Positions 53,659-61,447 of a stretch of DNA of 64,000 nucleotides are shown piece after piece (position 1 is the first letter of the stretch; each line of letters starts with the position of its first letter). Under the pieces are notes generated by a model. That model searched no databases and was not told the origin of the DNA. It worked only from the letters and a program-made list of their open reading frames with translations. Source of the stretch: Parvibaculum sp. (GTDB lineage: Bacteria; Pseudomonadota; Alphaproteobacteria; Parvibaculales; Parvibaculaceae); contig JAUSMV010000012.1 of assembly GCA_030645235.1 (NCBI GenBank), positions 124,001-188,000 of the forward strand. Direction: 5' to 3'. The position numbers and the translations under genes are program-made.

Positions 53659-55053
53659 GTGCGTGTTTTGAGTTTTGCTGCGGTCGCGGCAGGGAGTGTC
53701 GTCGCGTCCATTGTGACTTTGGCTGTGGCGCAAGCCGGTGTGCCGGAGGCGCAGGTCTCGCGTTTGGGCGGAGATCTCACGCCCGTTGGTGCTGAAAAGG
53801 CCGGCAATGCGGATGGCTCCATTCCGGAATGGACAGGTGGTCTGACCTCTGTGCCGTCCAATGTCAGCTTTCGCGGTGACGGGCATTATCCCGATCCCTT
53901 CAGTGCTGATCCGATCCTTATGACGATCGACAAGTCCAATGCGGCGGCGCATGAGGCGCTGCTGACGCCGGGCCAGAAGGCGATGCTCGCCGCTTATCCC
54001 GATTACAAGCTCAACGTCTATCAGTCACGCCGCACCTGCGCCTATCCACAGGCTGTCTATGACGCGACGAAAAAGAATGCATCAAGCGCCAGCCTTGCCG
54101 GTGGCGGTGACAGCCTGTCCGGCGTGCTGATGGGTGTGCCTTTTGCTATTCCGAATGATGCCTATGAAATCGTCTGGAATCACAATCTGCGTTATCGCGG
54201 TTACAAAATGGCGCGTACCTTTGCGTCGGCTGTGCCGACACGCGGCGGCACCTTCACGCCGATCATTGTGCAGGACGAAGCGATTTTCGATTACGCCTCA
54301 CCCGCAAATACAAGCTTTGACCAACTGAAAAATGTGTCACTGCGCTATATCCAGCAGACCACCGCGCCTGCGCGCCGCTCCGGTCAGTTGCTTCTCGTGC
54401 ATGAGACAATGGATCCCAAGCTCGATGAGCGCCGGTCATGGCAATATACAACCGGCAACACCAATTCTGCGCCGCGCGTTCAGCGCACATCGGCGGTGGC
54501 TTACGACAATCCGCAGATTTATTCGGATGCCATGTCAACGGCTGATAATTTCGACGTGTTTTCAGGTCCGCTCGACCATTACAACTGGACGGTGCTCGGC
54601 AAGGAAGAACGCCTCACGGCTTACAATTCCTACAAGATCTCGTCTCCCACGCTCAAATATACCGACGTGGTCAAGGCAGGCCATCTCAATCAGGACCTGA
54701 TCCGCTATGAAAAGCATCGCGTCTGGGCGGTTGAAGCGAAACTGAAACCCACCGAGCGTCATGTCTATAGCCGTCGCGTTGCGTATTTCGATGAAGACGG
54801 CGGTAACATGGTCGGCGGTGAGCTTTATGATGCGCGTGGCGGGCTGTGGCGTGTGCAGGAAGCGCAGATCATCCAATATTACGATGTGCCGACCTGCTTC
54901 AATGCGTCGGACGTTGTTTATGATCTCGCTGAAGGCCGCTATGTCGTTCAGAATCTGAAGAACGAAGAACCGGGCATCAATTTCAAAGCCGATGGCTTGA
55001 AAGACAGCATGTTTGTGCCGGAAGAACTGCGCCGCCGCATCACGCGTCGCTGA
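53659..55053 (+). CDS. DUF1329 family periplasmic protein
   Basis: This 464-residue protein has a signal peptide (VLSFAAVAAGSVVASIVTLAVAQA) and the DUF1329 pattern: LGGDLTPVGAEKAGNADGSIPEWTGG, NMTIDK-like MTIDKSNAAAHEALLTPGQ, TGNTNSAPRVQRTSAVAYD, KLKPTERHVYSRRVAYFDEDG and the C-terminal YNVPTCF-type motif YDVPTCFNASDVVYDLAEGRY. Its biochemical role is unknown; the family often occurs with MMPL transporters, DUF1302 barrels and steroid or fatty-acid degradation genes. The GTG at 53659 has GGGGGGAG 6 nt upstream. It is divergent from the MMPL gene. Confidence 0.9.
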   Translation: MRVLSFAAVAAGSVVASIVTLAVAQAGVPEAQVSRLGGDLTPVGAEKAGNADGSIPEWTGGLTSVPSNVSFRGDGHYPDPFSADPILMTIDKSNAAAHEALLTPGQKAMLAAYPDYKLNVYQSRRTCAYPQAVYDATKKNASSASLAGGGDSLSGVLMGVPFAIPNDAYEIVWNHNLRYRGYKMARTFASAVPTRGGTFTPIIVQDEAIFDYASPANTSFDQLKNVSLRYIQQTTAPARRSGQLLLVHETMDPKLDERRSWQYTTGNTNSAPRVQRTSAVAYDNPQIYSDAMSTADNFDVFSGPLDHYNWTVLGKEERLTAYNSYKISSPTLKYTDVVKAGHLNQDLIRYEKHRVWAVEAKLKPTERHVYSRRVAYFDEDGGNMVGGELYDARGGLWRVQEAQIIQYYDVPTCFNASDVVYDLAEGRYVVQNLKNEEPGINFKADGLKDSMFVPEELRRRITRR

Positions 55054-55062
55054 TCTGTTTGA

Positions 55063-55749
55063 TTATTCCAGCGAGCCGGTTAAAGAGGCTCGCTGGGATA
55101 TTTCAATCCAGTTGCCGTCAGGGTCGCGCACAAAGCCAAAGCGCGCGACGGTGCCCAGTGTGCGGGGCCTGGTGCCCTCGCGTCCACCCCGCGCGATGAT
55201 CGCGTCATATTCCGCGTCCGCCTTGAACACCTGAATGGTGATATAGCGCATGCCGACGCCTGCAATTTCGGCGTCCATGCTCGCGTCCGGCGCTTCGGTG
55301 ACCATGATGACGCTTTCCCCGCAATAGAAACTATCACCGCCTTCTTCCGGCACATCGGGGAGACCCAGCGCGAGGGCATAAAACCGCCGGTGTGCGTTCA
55401 CATTGCGCACGCCGAGCCTGATGCCGATTTGTGTGATACCCCAAAGCCCGCGCGGCACCAGCGTCACCTTATTGCCGTCGGGATCGCTCATGTGTTTCGG
55501 TCCGAGCAATCCATCCTTGGCAATCAGTAATTCGCGATAGCCTGTGGGCTGACCCGCCGGTATCTCACTGCGCGAAGCGTTGATCTTCAGCACCGAACCA
55601 AAGAGATCATGCCGGTGCTGCATCTGTCCGCCGCCCAGCGGCAATGCATGATCAAACGCGATGCCGACTTTGTTTTGATAAAAGTCGAGCATTGCTTCGA
55701 TCTGATTGGTGAAGAGGCCAATATCAATCCGCGGCTTGGCAAGGTTCAC
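55063..55749 (-). CDS. VOC (glyoxalase) family protein
   Basis: This 228-residue protein has two glyoxalase-like modules. The first (about 4-100) is RIDIGLFTNQIEAMLDFYQNKVG, KHMSDPDGNKVTLVPRG; the second (about 106-220) is QIGIRLGVRNVNAHRRFYAL, MRYITIQVFKADAEYDAI, RFGFVRDPDGNWIEISQRA. The second has the Glu of a likely metal site in NWIEIS. It may be a dioxygenase, isomerase or epimerase; methylmalonyl-CoA epimerase is one relative. The GTG start at 55749 lies 17 bp beyond the thiolase stop, in the same operon. Confidence 0.82.
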   Translation of the reverse strand: MNLAKPRIDIGLFTNQIEAMLDFYQNKVGIAFDHALPLGGGQMQHRHDLFGSVLKINASRSEIPAGQPTGYRELLIAKDGLLGPKHMSDPDGNKVTLVPRGLWGITQIGIRLGVRNVNAHRRFYALALGLPDVPEEGGDSFYCGESVIMVTEAPDASMDAEIAGVGMRYITIQVFKADAEYDAIIARGGREGTRPRTLGTVARFGFVRDPDGNWIEISQRASLTGSLE

Positions 55750-55766
55750 TTTGGCCTCTTCATTCT

Positions 55767-56909
55767 TTAGGGCGCTTCGTTGGAAAAAATAATCGTGCCT
55801 GACGCCGCAAACATGCCGCCGACGCCATGTGCGACTGAAATTTTTGCGCCCGGCACCTGAGCGGGTGCAATGCCGCGCATCTGGCGCACGCTTTCCTGCA
55901 ACGCATACATGCCATACATGCCCGAATGCATATAGGAGAGCCCGCCGCCATTGGTGTTCAAAGGCAGCTTGCCGCCGATCGCCGTGTTGCGCTCGCGGAT
56001 AAAGGCTGCCGCTTCACCGCGTTTCACAAAGCCGAGGTCTTCAAGCCCATAGAGCGGCAGATGCGCGAAGGCGTCATAGATCATCAGATGATCGACATCG
56101 GCGTGTTTGATGCCCGCTTCATCAAAAGCTTTTTTGCCCGAGACGCGAAAGGCTTTCGATGTCGTGAAATCTGCCATCTGGCTTATGAGCGGTGTCTCGA
56201 CGCTTTCGCCCGTACCGAGAATGTAAACGGGCTTCTGCGGAAAGTCCTTGGCGCGCTCCGCACTTGTCAGGATCAGCGCACCGCCGCCATCGGTGACGAG
56301 GCAGCACATGAGTTTCGTGAATGGCCAGGCGATCATTGACGAATTCAGCACATCATCCACCGTGATCGGATCGCGATATGAGGCGCGCGGGTTTTTCGCC
56401 GCCCATTCGCGCTGGATGACGGCGACGGTGGCGAGGTCTTCCAGCGTCACGCCGACTTCTTTCATGTAGCGCAGCACGGGGATGGTGAACATGGTGGGCG
56501 GGCTTGTGACGCCGAAGGGCACTTCAAACTGGCCCATCTGGCTTGCCGGATCGCGACCAAATTTGCGCGCGCCGACGCGGCTCTTGCCGCTTTCAGCATG
56601 GGTGATCAGCACGGTGTTGCACAGACCCGCGTTGATCGCGGCAGCCGCATGGCGGACATGCAGCATGAACGAGCAACCGCCGACGCTGGTGCCGTCGGCC
56701 CATGTCGGTGTGATGCCGAGATAATGCGCAAGCTCCACAGGGCTTTCGCCTGCGGTTGCCACACCGTCAATGTCTTTGGCGGTCAGGCCCGCGTCGCGCA
56801 TCGCGTTCAGGGCCGCATCGGCATGTAGTCCGATTACGGATTGATTGGGGATCTTGCCCATTTGTGTTGTCTCGGCCGCGCCGACAACCGCCACTGATTT
56901 CTGTTTCAT
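55767..56909 (-). CDS. Thiolase family protein (SCP-x thiolase / lipid-transfer type)
   Basis: This 380-residue thiolase-fold protein has VAVVGAAETTQMGKIPNQS, GVATAGESPVEL, TSVGGCSFMLHVRHAAAAI with a Cys at the usual nucleophile region, VITHAESGKSRVG, and the C-terminal NTNGGGLSYMHSGMYGMYAL and HGVGGMFAASGTIIF. The family usually works with a DUF35 partner, cleaving or aldol-splitting branched or steroid-side-chain acyl-CoAs. The ATG at 56909 lies 4 bp after the DUF35 stop; the frame's upstream part would overlap it. The order DUF35 then thiolase is a well-known functional pair. Confidence 0.88.
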   Translation of the reverse strand: MKQKSVAVVGAAETTQMGKIPNQSVIGLHADAALNAMRDAGLTAKDIDGVATAGESPVELAHYLGITPTWADGTSVGGCSFMLHVRHAAAAINAGLCNTVLITHAESGKSRVGARKFGRDPASQMGQFEVPFGVTSPPTMFTIPVLRYMKEVGVTLEDLATVAVIQREWAAKNPRASYRDPITVDDVLNSSMIAWPFTKLMCCLVTDGGGALILTSAERAKDFPQKPVYILGTGESVETPLISQMADFTTSKAFRVSGKKAFDEAGIKHADVDHLMIYDAFAHLPLYGLEDLGFVKRGEAAAFIRERNTAIGGKLPLNTNGGGLSYMHSGMYGMYALQESVRQMRGIAPAQVPGAKISVAHGVGGMFAASGTIIFSNEAP

Positions 56910-56913
56910 GGGG

Positions 56914-57327
56914 TCAGCCTTTCGCGGGACGGAATTTTGGCAGCGCAATCGTCTCGCTCGCCTTTTCAAAGCTGACTTCCAGCGTCATGTCGAGCTGCAA
57001 AGCCTCCGGCGTCTGCGGGCAGTCGATGATATTGGTCATCATGCGCGGCCCCTCGGCAAGCGTGACCACGGCGATCGAATGGGGCTCGGTGCCAAAGTCG
57101 GGGCGCGGGCGGTGATTGATCACATAGGAATAAAGCGTCGCCTTGCCGGATGCTTTGAACGTCGTCACTTTGCGGCCCGAACAGGCGGGACAAAAATCGC
57201 GCGGCGGAAAATAGGTGCGCGCGCAGGCATCACATTTTTGTAAGAGCAATTCCCCGGCAAGGCAACCATCCCAAAACGCTTGCGTCTCAGGTGTCGGCAC
57301 GGGGAGGGGGCGCGGATATTCGGCCAT
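56914..57327 (-). CDS. DUF35 Zn-ribbon OB-fold protein, thiolase partner
   Basis: This 137-residue protein has a rubredoxin-like zinc ribbon (CDACARTYFPPRDFCPAC, four Cys at about 33-50) and an OB fold (ATLYSYVINHRPRPDFG, IAVVTLAEGPRMMTNII). DUF35 subunits bind acyl-CoA and complete the thiolase or hydratase complexes of steroid and branched-chain lipid catabolism. The thiolase gene follows directly. The ATG at 57327 is the only good start. Confidence 0.92.
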   Translation of the reverse strand: MAEYPRPLPVPTPETQAFWDGCLAGELLLQKCDACARTYFPPRDFCPACSGRKVTTFKASGKATLYSYVINHRPRPDFGTEPHSIAVVTLAEGPRMMTNIIDCPQTPEALQLDMTLEVSFEKASETIALPKFRPAKG

Positions 57328-57432
57328 GTTCAGTCCCTCTCTGTTTCAAATTTTTTGTGACTTAAACAGTAGCCTCGCCTGCTCGTTTAGCAAGTCACAG
57401 AAATGAACAGGGGAGGGGGCAGGTCTGCTCTG

Positions 57433-58101
57433 TCAGAACCCGTGGAACGTTGCGAAGCTCGCCACCGGCTCACGCGCGGCGACAAGCCCGTTCACAGCGG
57501 CGCTCTCGTCGGCATAGCCGAGTGACATGCCCGCGATAATGTACTCGTCCGGCGACACATCGAGCACACGGCGTGTCACCGACCAGAAATTATTCCAGGC
57601 CCCTTGCGCACAGGTGTCGAGCCCGCGCGATTTGGCGGCGAGCATGAAGGTCTGCATGAACATGCCGATATCGAGAAAGCTCATCGCGTCGAGGTCTTTG
57701 TCGATGGTGAAGATGAGACCCACCGGCGCATCGAAGAATTTATAGTTGCGGCCCCATTGCGCCCAGTTCGCCGCTTCATCGCCCTTGGGGATTTGCAGCA
57801 GCGAATACATTTCCTTGCCAAGCGTGCGCATCCGCGTCGTGTAAGGCTCTTTGCGCTTCGAGCTGCGCGGAAATTCGGCAATGGTGTCAGCGGGCTTCGT
57901 CTCGCGATGAGCGAGCACTTCGGCCTCAAGCCGTGCGCGCACGTCGCCTGCGACGACATGCACTTTCCACGGCTGAATATTGGTGCCGGATGGTGCGCGG
58001 CTGGCCAGTGTCAGCAATTCCTGCACGAGAGCGAGCGGCACAGGGTCAGGCTTAAACACGCGCACAGATTTACGGGCAGTCAGCAACTCATCAAAGGTCA
58101 T
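57433..58101 (-). CDS. Nitroreductase family protein (FMN-dependent)
   Basis: This 222-residue flavoprotein has MTFDELLTARKSVRVFKPDP, VPLALVQELLTLASRAPSGTNIQPWKVHVVAG, a middle LDIGMFMQTFMLAAKSRGLDTCAQGAW segment and the C-terminal GMSLGYADESAAVNGL. These are FMN-binding and dimer motifs of NfsB/FRase I relatives. It would reduce nitro, quinone or enone groups with NAD(P)H. The ATG at 58101 has GGAG 7 nt upstream; in-frame codons upstream to 58176 are less likely. Confidence 0.9.
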   Translation of the reverse strand: MTFDELLTARKSVRVFKPDPVPLALVQELLTLASRAPSGTNIQPWKVHVVAGDVRARLEAEVLAHRETKPADTIAEFPRSSKRKEPYTTRMRTLGKEMYSLLQIPKGDEAANWAQWGRNYKFFDAPVGLIFTIDKDLDAMSFLDIGMFMQTFMLAAKSRGLDTCAQGAWNNFWSVTRRVLDVSPDEYIIAGMSLGYADESAAVNGLVAAREPVASFATFHGF

Positions 58102-58188
58102 CGGAGGCTCCGGCAGGGTAATAGCGATGCCTGAGTGGTAGCAGGGGCGGGCATTCAATGCCAAGGACAAGTGCATTCTTTCTTAGTC

Positions 58189-58316
58189 CCCTCCCCCCTT
58201 GAGGGGGAGGGCTAGGGAGGGGGGTACTTCTTCGCAAGATTCTCACTCGCGGTTCACCCCCCTCCCTCCGCGCCTAAGAAGTCGCTCCTCCCTCCCCCTC
58301 AAGGGGGGAGGGGGCG
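58189..58316. repeat. Paired palindromic repeat (REP-like) between operons
   Basis: The sequence CCCCTCCCCCCTTGAGGGGG plus AGGG occurs at about 58189-58212, and its exact reverse complement at about 58291-58314. Each is itself nearly palindromic around TTGA. A second inverted pair, GGGAGGGGGGT and ACCCCCCTCCC, lies inside (about 58214-58266). The arrangement resembles mobile palindromic intergenic repeats and could also protect RNA ends. It lies between the nitroreductase gene's upstream region and the acyl-CoA dehydrogenase gene's 3' end. Confidence 0.7.
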
Positions 58317-58332
58317 AGTGCCGTCTTAATCT

Positions 58333-59568
58333 TCACAACCCCAACACAGCTTTCGCCATGATGTTCCGCTGCACCTCGTTTGTGCCCGCATAGATCGAAC
58401 CGGCGCGGTCATTGAGATATTTCGACATCACAGGCAGCGCATATTTCGGCCCCACCGGCGTTTCGTTTGCGCCCGCTTTCGGCGCATCGGGCACAGGTCC
58501 GCCGGGCCGTGTCGCATGGGGCTGGAAGGGCGATGCATAGGCCGCGACCGCTTCAATCCCAAGTTCGGTGAGCCGTTGCGAAATTTCCGTGCCGCGCGTT
58601 TTCAGCAGCGAGCTTTCTGCCCCCGGTGCCGATCCATGGCTCAGGGCCGACATGATGCGATGCTCGGTAAATTCCAGCGCTGAAATCTGTACATTGGCCT
58701 CAGCGATTTTCGCGGCAAATTCATGGTCATCAATCAGCCGCGTGCCGTCGCCCATCAGCTCGGCTTCCGCCATTTTGCGGATGCGGTTCAGCCGCGTCGT
58801 GAGGCCGGGCGCATAGGCATGGCCGCCGCGCTCAAACTGCATCAGATATTTCGCCACCGTCCAGCCTTCGCCGACTTTGCCCACCACATTGGCTTTGGGC
58901 ACTTTGACATCGGTGAAGAAGACCTGATTTTGAATATGCTCGCCCGACAGCATCACGAGCGGCTCGACTTTGACGCCGGGCGTTTTCATGTCGATCAGGA
59001 GGAATGTGATGCCGCGCTGGGGGATATCCTCTTTCGATGTCCGCACCAGATTGAAAATCCAGTTGGCGTAATTGGCATGGGTCGTCCAGATCTTCTGCCC
59101 GTTGCAGAGGAAATAATCGCCCATATCAACGGCGCTCATTTGCAGGCTGGCAAGGTCCGAGCCAGACCCCGGCTCCGAATAGCCCTGACACCAGAAGTCA
59201 GACCCGTCGAGCATACGCGGCAGGTAATGCGCCTTCTGCTCCGGCGTGCCATAGCCGATCAGTACAGGACCGCACATGCCAAGCCCCATGGGCGAGAGCG
59301 ACGGTGCACCGGCTGACGACAATTCGCTGGCAAAAATATAATGCTGCATCACCGACCAGTCGCAGCCGCCATATTCTTTCGGCCAGGCGGGTGCCACCCA
59401 GCCGCGTTCGTAAAGCGCCTTGTGCCATTTCATGGTGGTGTCGTAATCGGCATAAACGCTCGTCATCAGCGCGCCGTATTCGCGCAGATCGGCGGTCAGT
59501 TTTTCGTCCAGAAAGCGGCGCACCTCGTCGCGGAAGGCAGCGTCTTTGGCGCTTAATGACAGGTCCAT
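58333..59568 (-). CDS. Acyl-CoA dehydrogenase family protein
   Basis: This 411-residue FAD enzyme has the helical N-terminal domain (AAFRDEVRRFLDEKLTADL), the substrate/FAD-loop motif WCQGYSEPGSGSDLASLQMSA, the beta-domain segment NGQKIWTTHANYANWIF, and the C-terminal YAGTNEVQRNIMAKAVLGL with the Glu typical of non-canonical positions. It should oxidise an acyl-CoA, possibly branched or steroid-derived, passing electrons to ETF. Its length suits the steroid/lipid-type subfamily. It is co-directional with the preceding nitroreductase and thiolase genes but separated from them by the palindromic repeat. Confidence 0.92.
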   Translation of the reverse strand: MDLSLSAKDAAFRDEVRRFLDEKLTADLREYGALMTSVYADYDTTMKWHKALYERGWVAPAWPKEYGGCDWSVMQHYIFASELSSAGAPSLSPMGLGMCGPVLIGYGTPEQKAHYLPRMLDGSDFWCQGYSEPGSGSDLASLQMSAVDMGDYFLCNGQKIWTTHANYANWIFNLVRTSKEDIPQRGITFLLIDMKTPGVKVEPLVMLSGEHIQNQVFFTDVKVPKANVVGKVGEGWTVAKYLMQFERGGHAYAPGLTTRLNRIRKMAEAELMGDGTRLIDDHEFAAKIAEANVQISALEFTEHRIMSALSHGSAPGAESSLLKTRGTEISQRLTELGIEAVAAYASPFQPHATRPGGPVPDAPKAGANETPVGPKYALPVMSKYLNDRAGSIYAGTNEVQRNIMAKAVLGL

Positions 59569-59779
59569 TTCTCTCTCCCCAAATGTCTTGTTGGCGTCAG
59601 ACTAGGACGGAGCCGCAATAAGTCAAAAGCACCTGAACCGGGGGGCGTATATAGACCTAAAAACGCAACGTCCCCCGACGAATTGACCTTTTGTCCCCCC
59701 AATCAAGGATTGGCGGCAGGCCCGCTTTCCCGTACACCTTCCTCCACGAATCCGAACGTCGTCCCCCCGAAAGCCGCTC

Positions 59780-61150
59780 ATGCTCGACGAAATCAAAGAC
59801 CAGCCCCAGGCGACCGAAGAAGTCCAACTCGATCTCGATATAGAGCAGGCCCCTTTGAGCGGTACGCAAACGACCGCCGCCGAGCGCAGTCGCGCTTTCA
59901 AAATCCTCTTTCTCTGCCAGCTCGCAGGCGGCATGGGCCAGACGCTTGTTTATGCCGTGCTGCCGCCCATCGCGCGCAAATTGGGCATGTCCGAGTTCGA
60001 GACGACGATGATCTATGCCTTGTCGGCCTTTCTGTGGATCGTCACCTCGCCCTTCTGGGGACGGCGCAGCGATATTGTGGGCCGCAAGCCCATCATGTTG
60101 CTCGGGCTCAGCGCCTTTGCCGTATCCACAGCGATTTTTGCCACGCTGCTGCTCTTTGCCCTTTGGGGCTGGGTGGTGATGGCCGTTGCCTTCCCGCTGC
60201 TGATGATGTCACGCGCGATTTTCGGCGGCTTCGGCTCGGGCAACGGCTCTGCCGCGCAGGCCTATGTGGCTGACCGCACCACGCGCGGCGAACGTGCGGC
60301 GGGCGTCGCGTCTCTTGGTGCCGCCTTCGGCATAGGCACGGCCATCGGTCCGGGCTTTGCGGCTTTGTTCGCGCAGATCCATCTCGTCGCGCCCTTCTAT
60401 GCGGTCTCGGTGATTGCTTTTGTGTCGGTCGCGCTTATTGCGTTCTATCTGCCGGAGCGCACGCGTCCCTCGCATCGCGTCTCTGAAAAGCAAGAGAGCC
60501 GCCGCCATACGCTCAAATGGAACAGCTATCAGGCGCTGCCCTGGGTGGTGATCTCGGTCATTATCAGCTTTGCGCAGACCATCATCATGCAGCTTTGCGC
60601 CTTCTATTTCATGGACACGCTGGACATGGCACCCGATCAGGCCACCGAGATGATTTCGGTGGGCCTGATGGCGATGGCGGTCGCAACTCTCTTTGCCCAG
60701 ATCGGTCTCATCCAGCGTTTCAATCTGTCGGTGCAGTTTCTTCTGCGCTGGGGCTCGATTGTATCGATCGCCTCTTATGTGCTGCTCATCATCGGCGGGT
60801 CTTATGGCGTGCTCGTTACCGCGCTGACACTGGCGGGTTTCGGCTTTGGTCTGTTGCGTCCGGGCCTTGGAGCGGGTGCCTCACTGTCGGTTTCGCGCCA
60901 CGATCAGGGCGCGATGGCCGGTTTCATTTCCGGCACGTCCGCGACAGGCATGATCCTCACGCCCTTTATCTTCCTGAACTCGTTTATCGGCTTCAATATC
61001 TATCAGGAATGGCATCAGGCTCCCTTTATCGTCGGCGCACTTCTCTGCTGTGCGCTGCTGGCCTTTGCCTTCTGGCATCCGTCGATGAGGAACCTGAACC
61101 AGACGACCGACGATTACGACGAAGAGGATGAAGAGTTCGGGTTGAAGTGA
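59780..61150 (+). CDS. MFS transporter
   Basis: This 456-residue permease has twelve predicted helices, a 40-residue acidic cytoplasmic N terminus (DEIKDQPQATEEVQLDLDI) and an acidic tail (DDYDEEDEEFGLK). The MFS A-motif is seen as WGRRSDIVGRKPIMLLG between helices 2 and 3. It resembles drug:proton antiporters of the DHA1 type (YALSAFLWIVTSPFWG, SAAQAYVADRTTRGERAAG). The direction of transport and the substrate are unknown. Next to lipid catabolism genes, it could handle a hydrophobic acid, as inference only. Confidence 0.88.
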   Translation: MLDEIKDQPQATEEVQLDLDIEQAPLSGTQTTAAERSRAFKILFLCQLAGGMGQTLVYAVLPPIARKLGMSEFETTMIYALSAFLWIVTSPFWGRRSDIVGRKPIMLLGLSAFAVSTAIFATLLLFALWGWVVMAVAFPLLMMSRAIFGGFGSGNGSAAQAYVADRTTRGERAAGVASLGAAFGIGTAIGPGFAALFAQIHLVAPFYAVSVIAFVSVALIAFYLPERTRPSHRVSEKQESRRHTLKWNSYQALPWVVISVIISFAQTIIMQLCAFYFMDTLDMAPDQATEMISVGLMAMAVATLFAQIGLIQRFNLSVQFLLRWGSIVSIASYVLLIIGGSYGVLVTALTLAGFGFGLLRPGLGAGASLSVSRHDQGAMAGFISGTSATGMILTPFIFLNSFIGFNIYQEWHQAPFIVGALLCCALLAFAFWHPSMRNLNQTTDDYDEEDEEFGLK

Positions 61151-61160
61151 AACCTCACCT

Positions 61161-61203
61161 CCTCCCTCCTTTCTGTTCGCGCTAACGCGCGAGTGTGGGG
61201 AGG
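61161..61203. terminator. Hairpin between convergent MFS and small membrane protein genes
   Basis: TCGCGC/GCGCGA (61177-61182 and 61187-61192, loop TAAC) is nested in an outer CCTCC/GGAGG pairing (61161-61165 and 61199-61203). No T-run is present. It may shield the 3' ends of the two convergent transcripts. Confidence 0.4.
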
Positions 61204-61231
61204 TAAGTGGAAGTTAACCGCATAGGCAACT

Positions 61232-61447
61232 TCAATACTTTGGCGGATGCCCCGCGCCGATCAACGTCAACAGATGCGCAGCCATCAAAACAATGACGAG
61301 AAAAGCCAAAAAGAAAAGCGGCGTTGTCGGCAGTCGGTACTGACCGAATTCGCGCGGGCGTTTTTCGTAAATGGTAAGGCCGATAAGTGAGGCCACCATT
61401 GCCGTGATAATGCCGAGTGTCGGCCAGAGGGTGAGCATTTCCCTCAT
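61232..61447 (-). CDS. Small two-helix membrane protein
   Basis: This 71-residue protein of unknown function has MREMLTLWPTLGIITAMVASLIGLTIYEKRP (first helix) and PLFFLAFLVIVLMAAHLLTLIG (second helix), with a short polar loop and a GHPPKY end. The ATG at 61447 overlaps the hydrolase stop at 61444 (ATGA), so it is translated with the alpha/beta hydrolase. A longer upstream frame would run into the hydrolase gene and is rejected. Confidence 0.72.
   Translation of the reverse strand: MREMLTLWPTLGIITAMVASLIGLTIYEKRPREFGQYRLPTTPLFFLAFLVIVLMAAHLLTLIGAGHPPKY

Noticed and set aside
58189-58316. CRISPR-like repeat
   Set aside because: Only two inverted copies exist, with no regular spacers and no cas genes.
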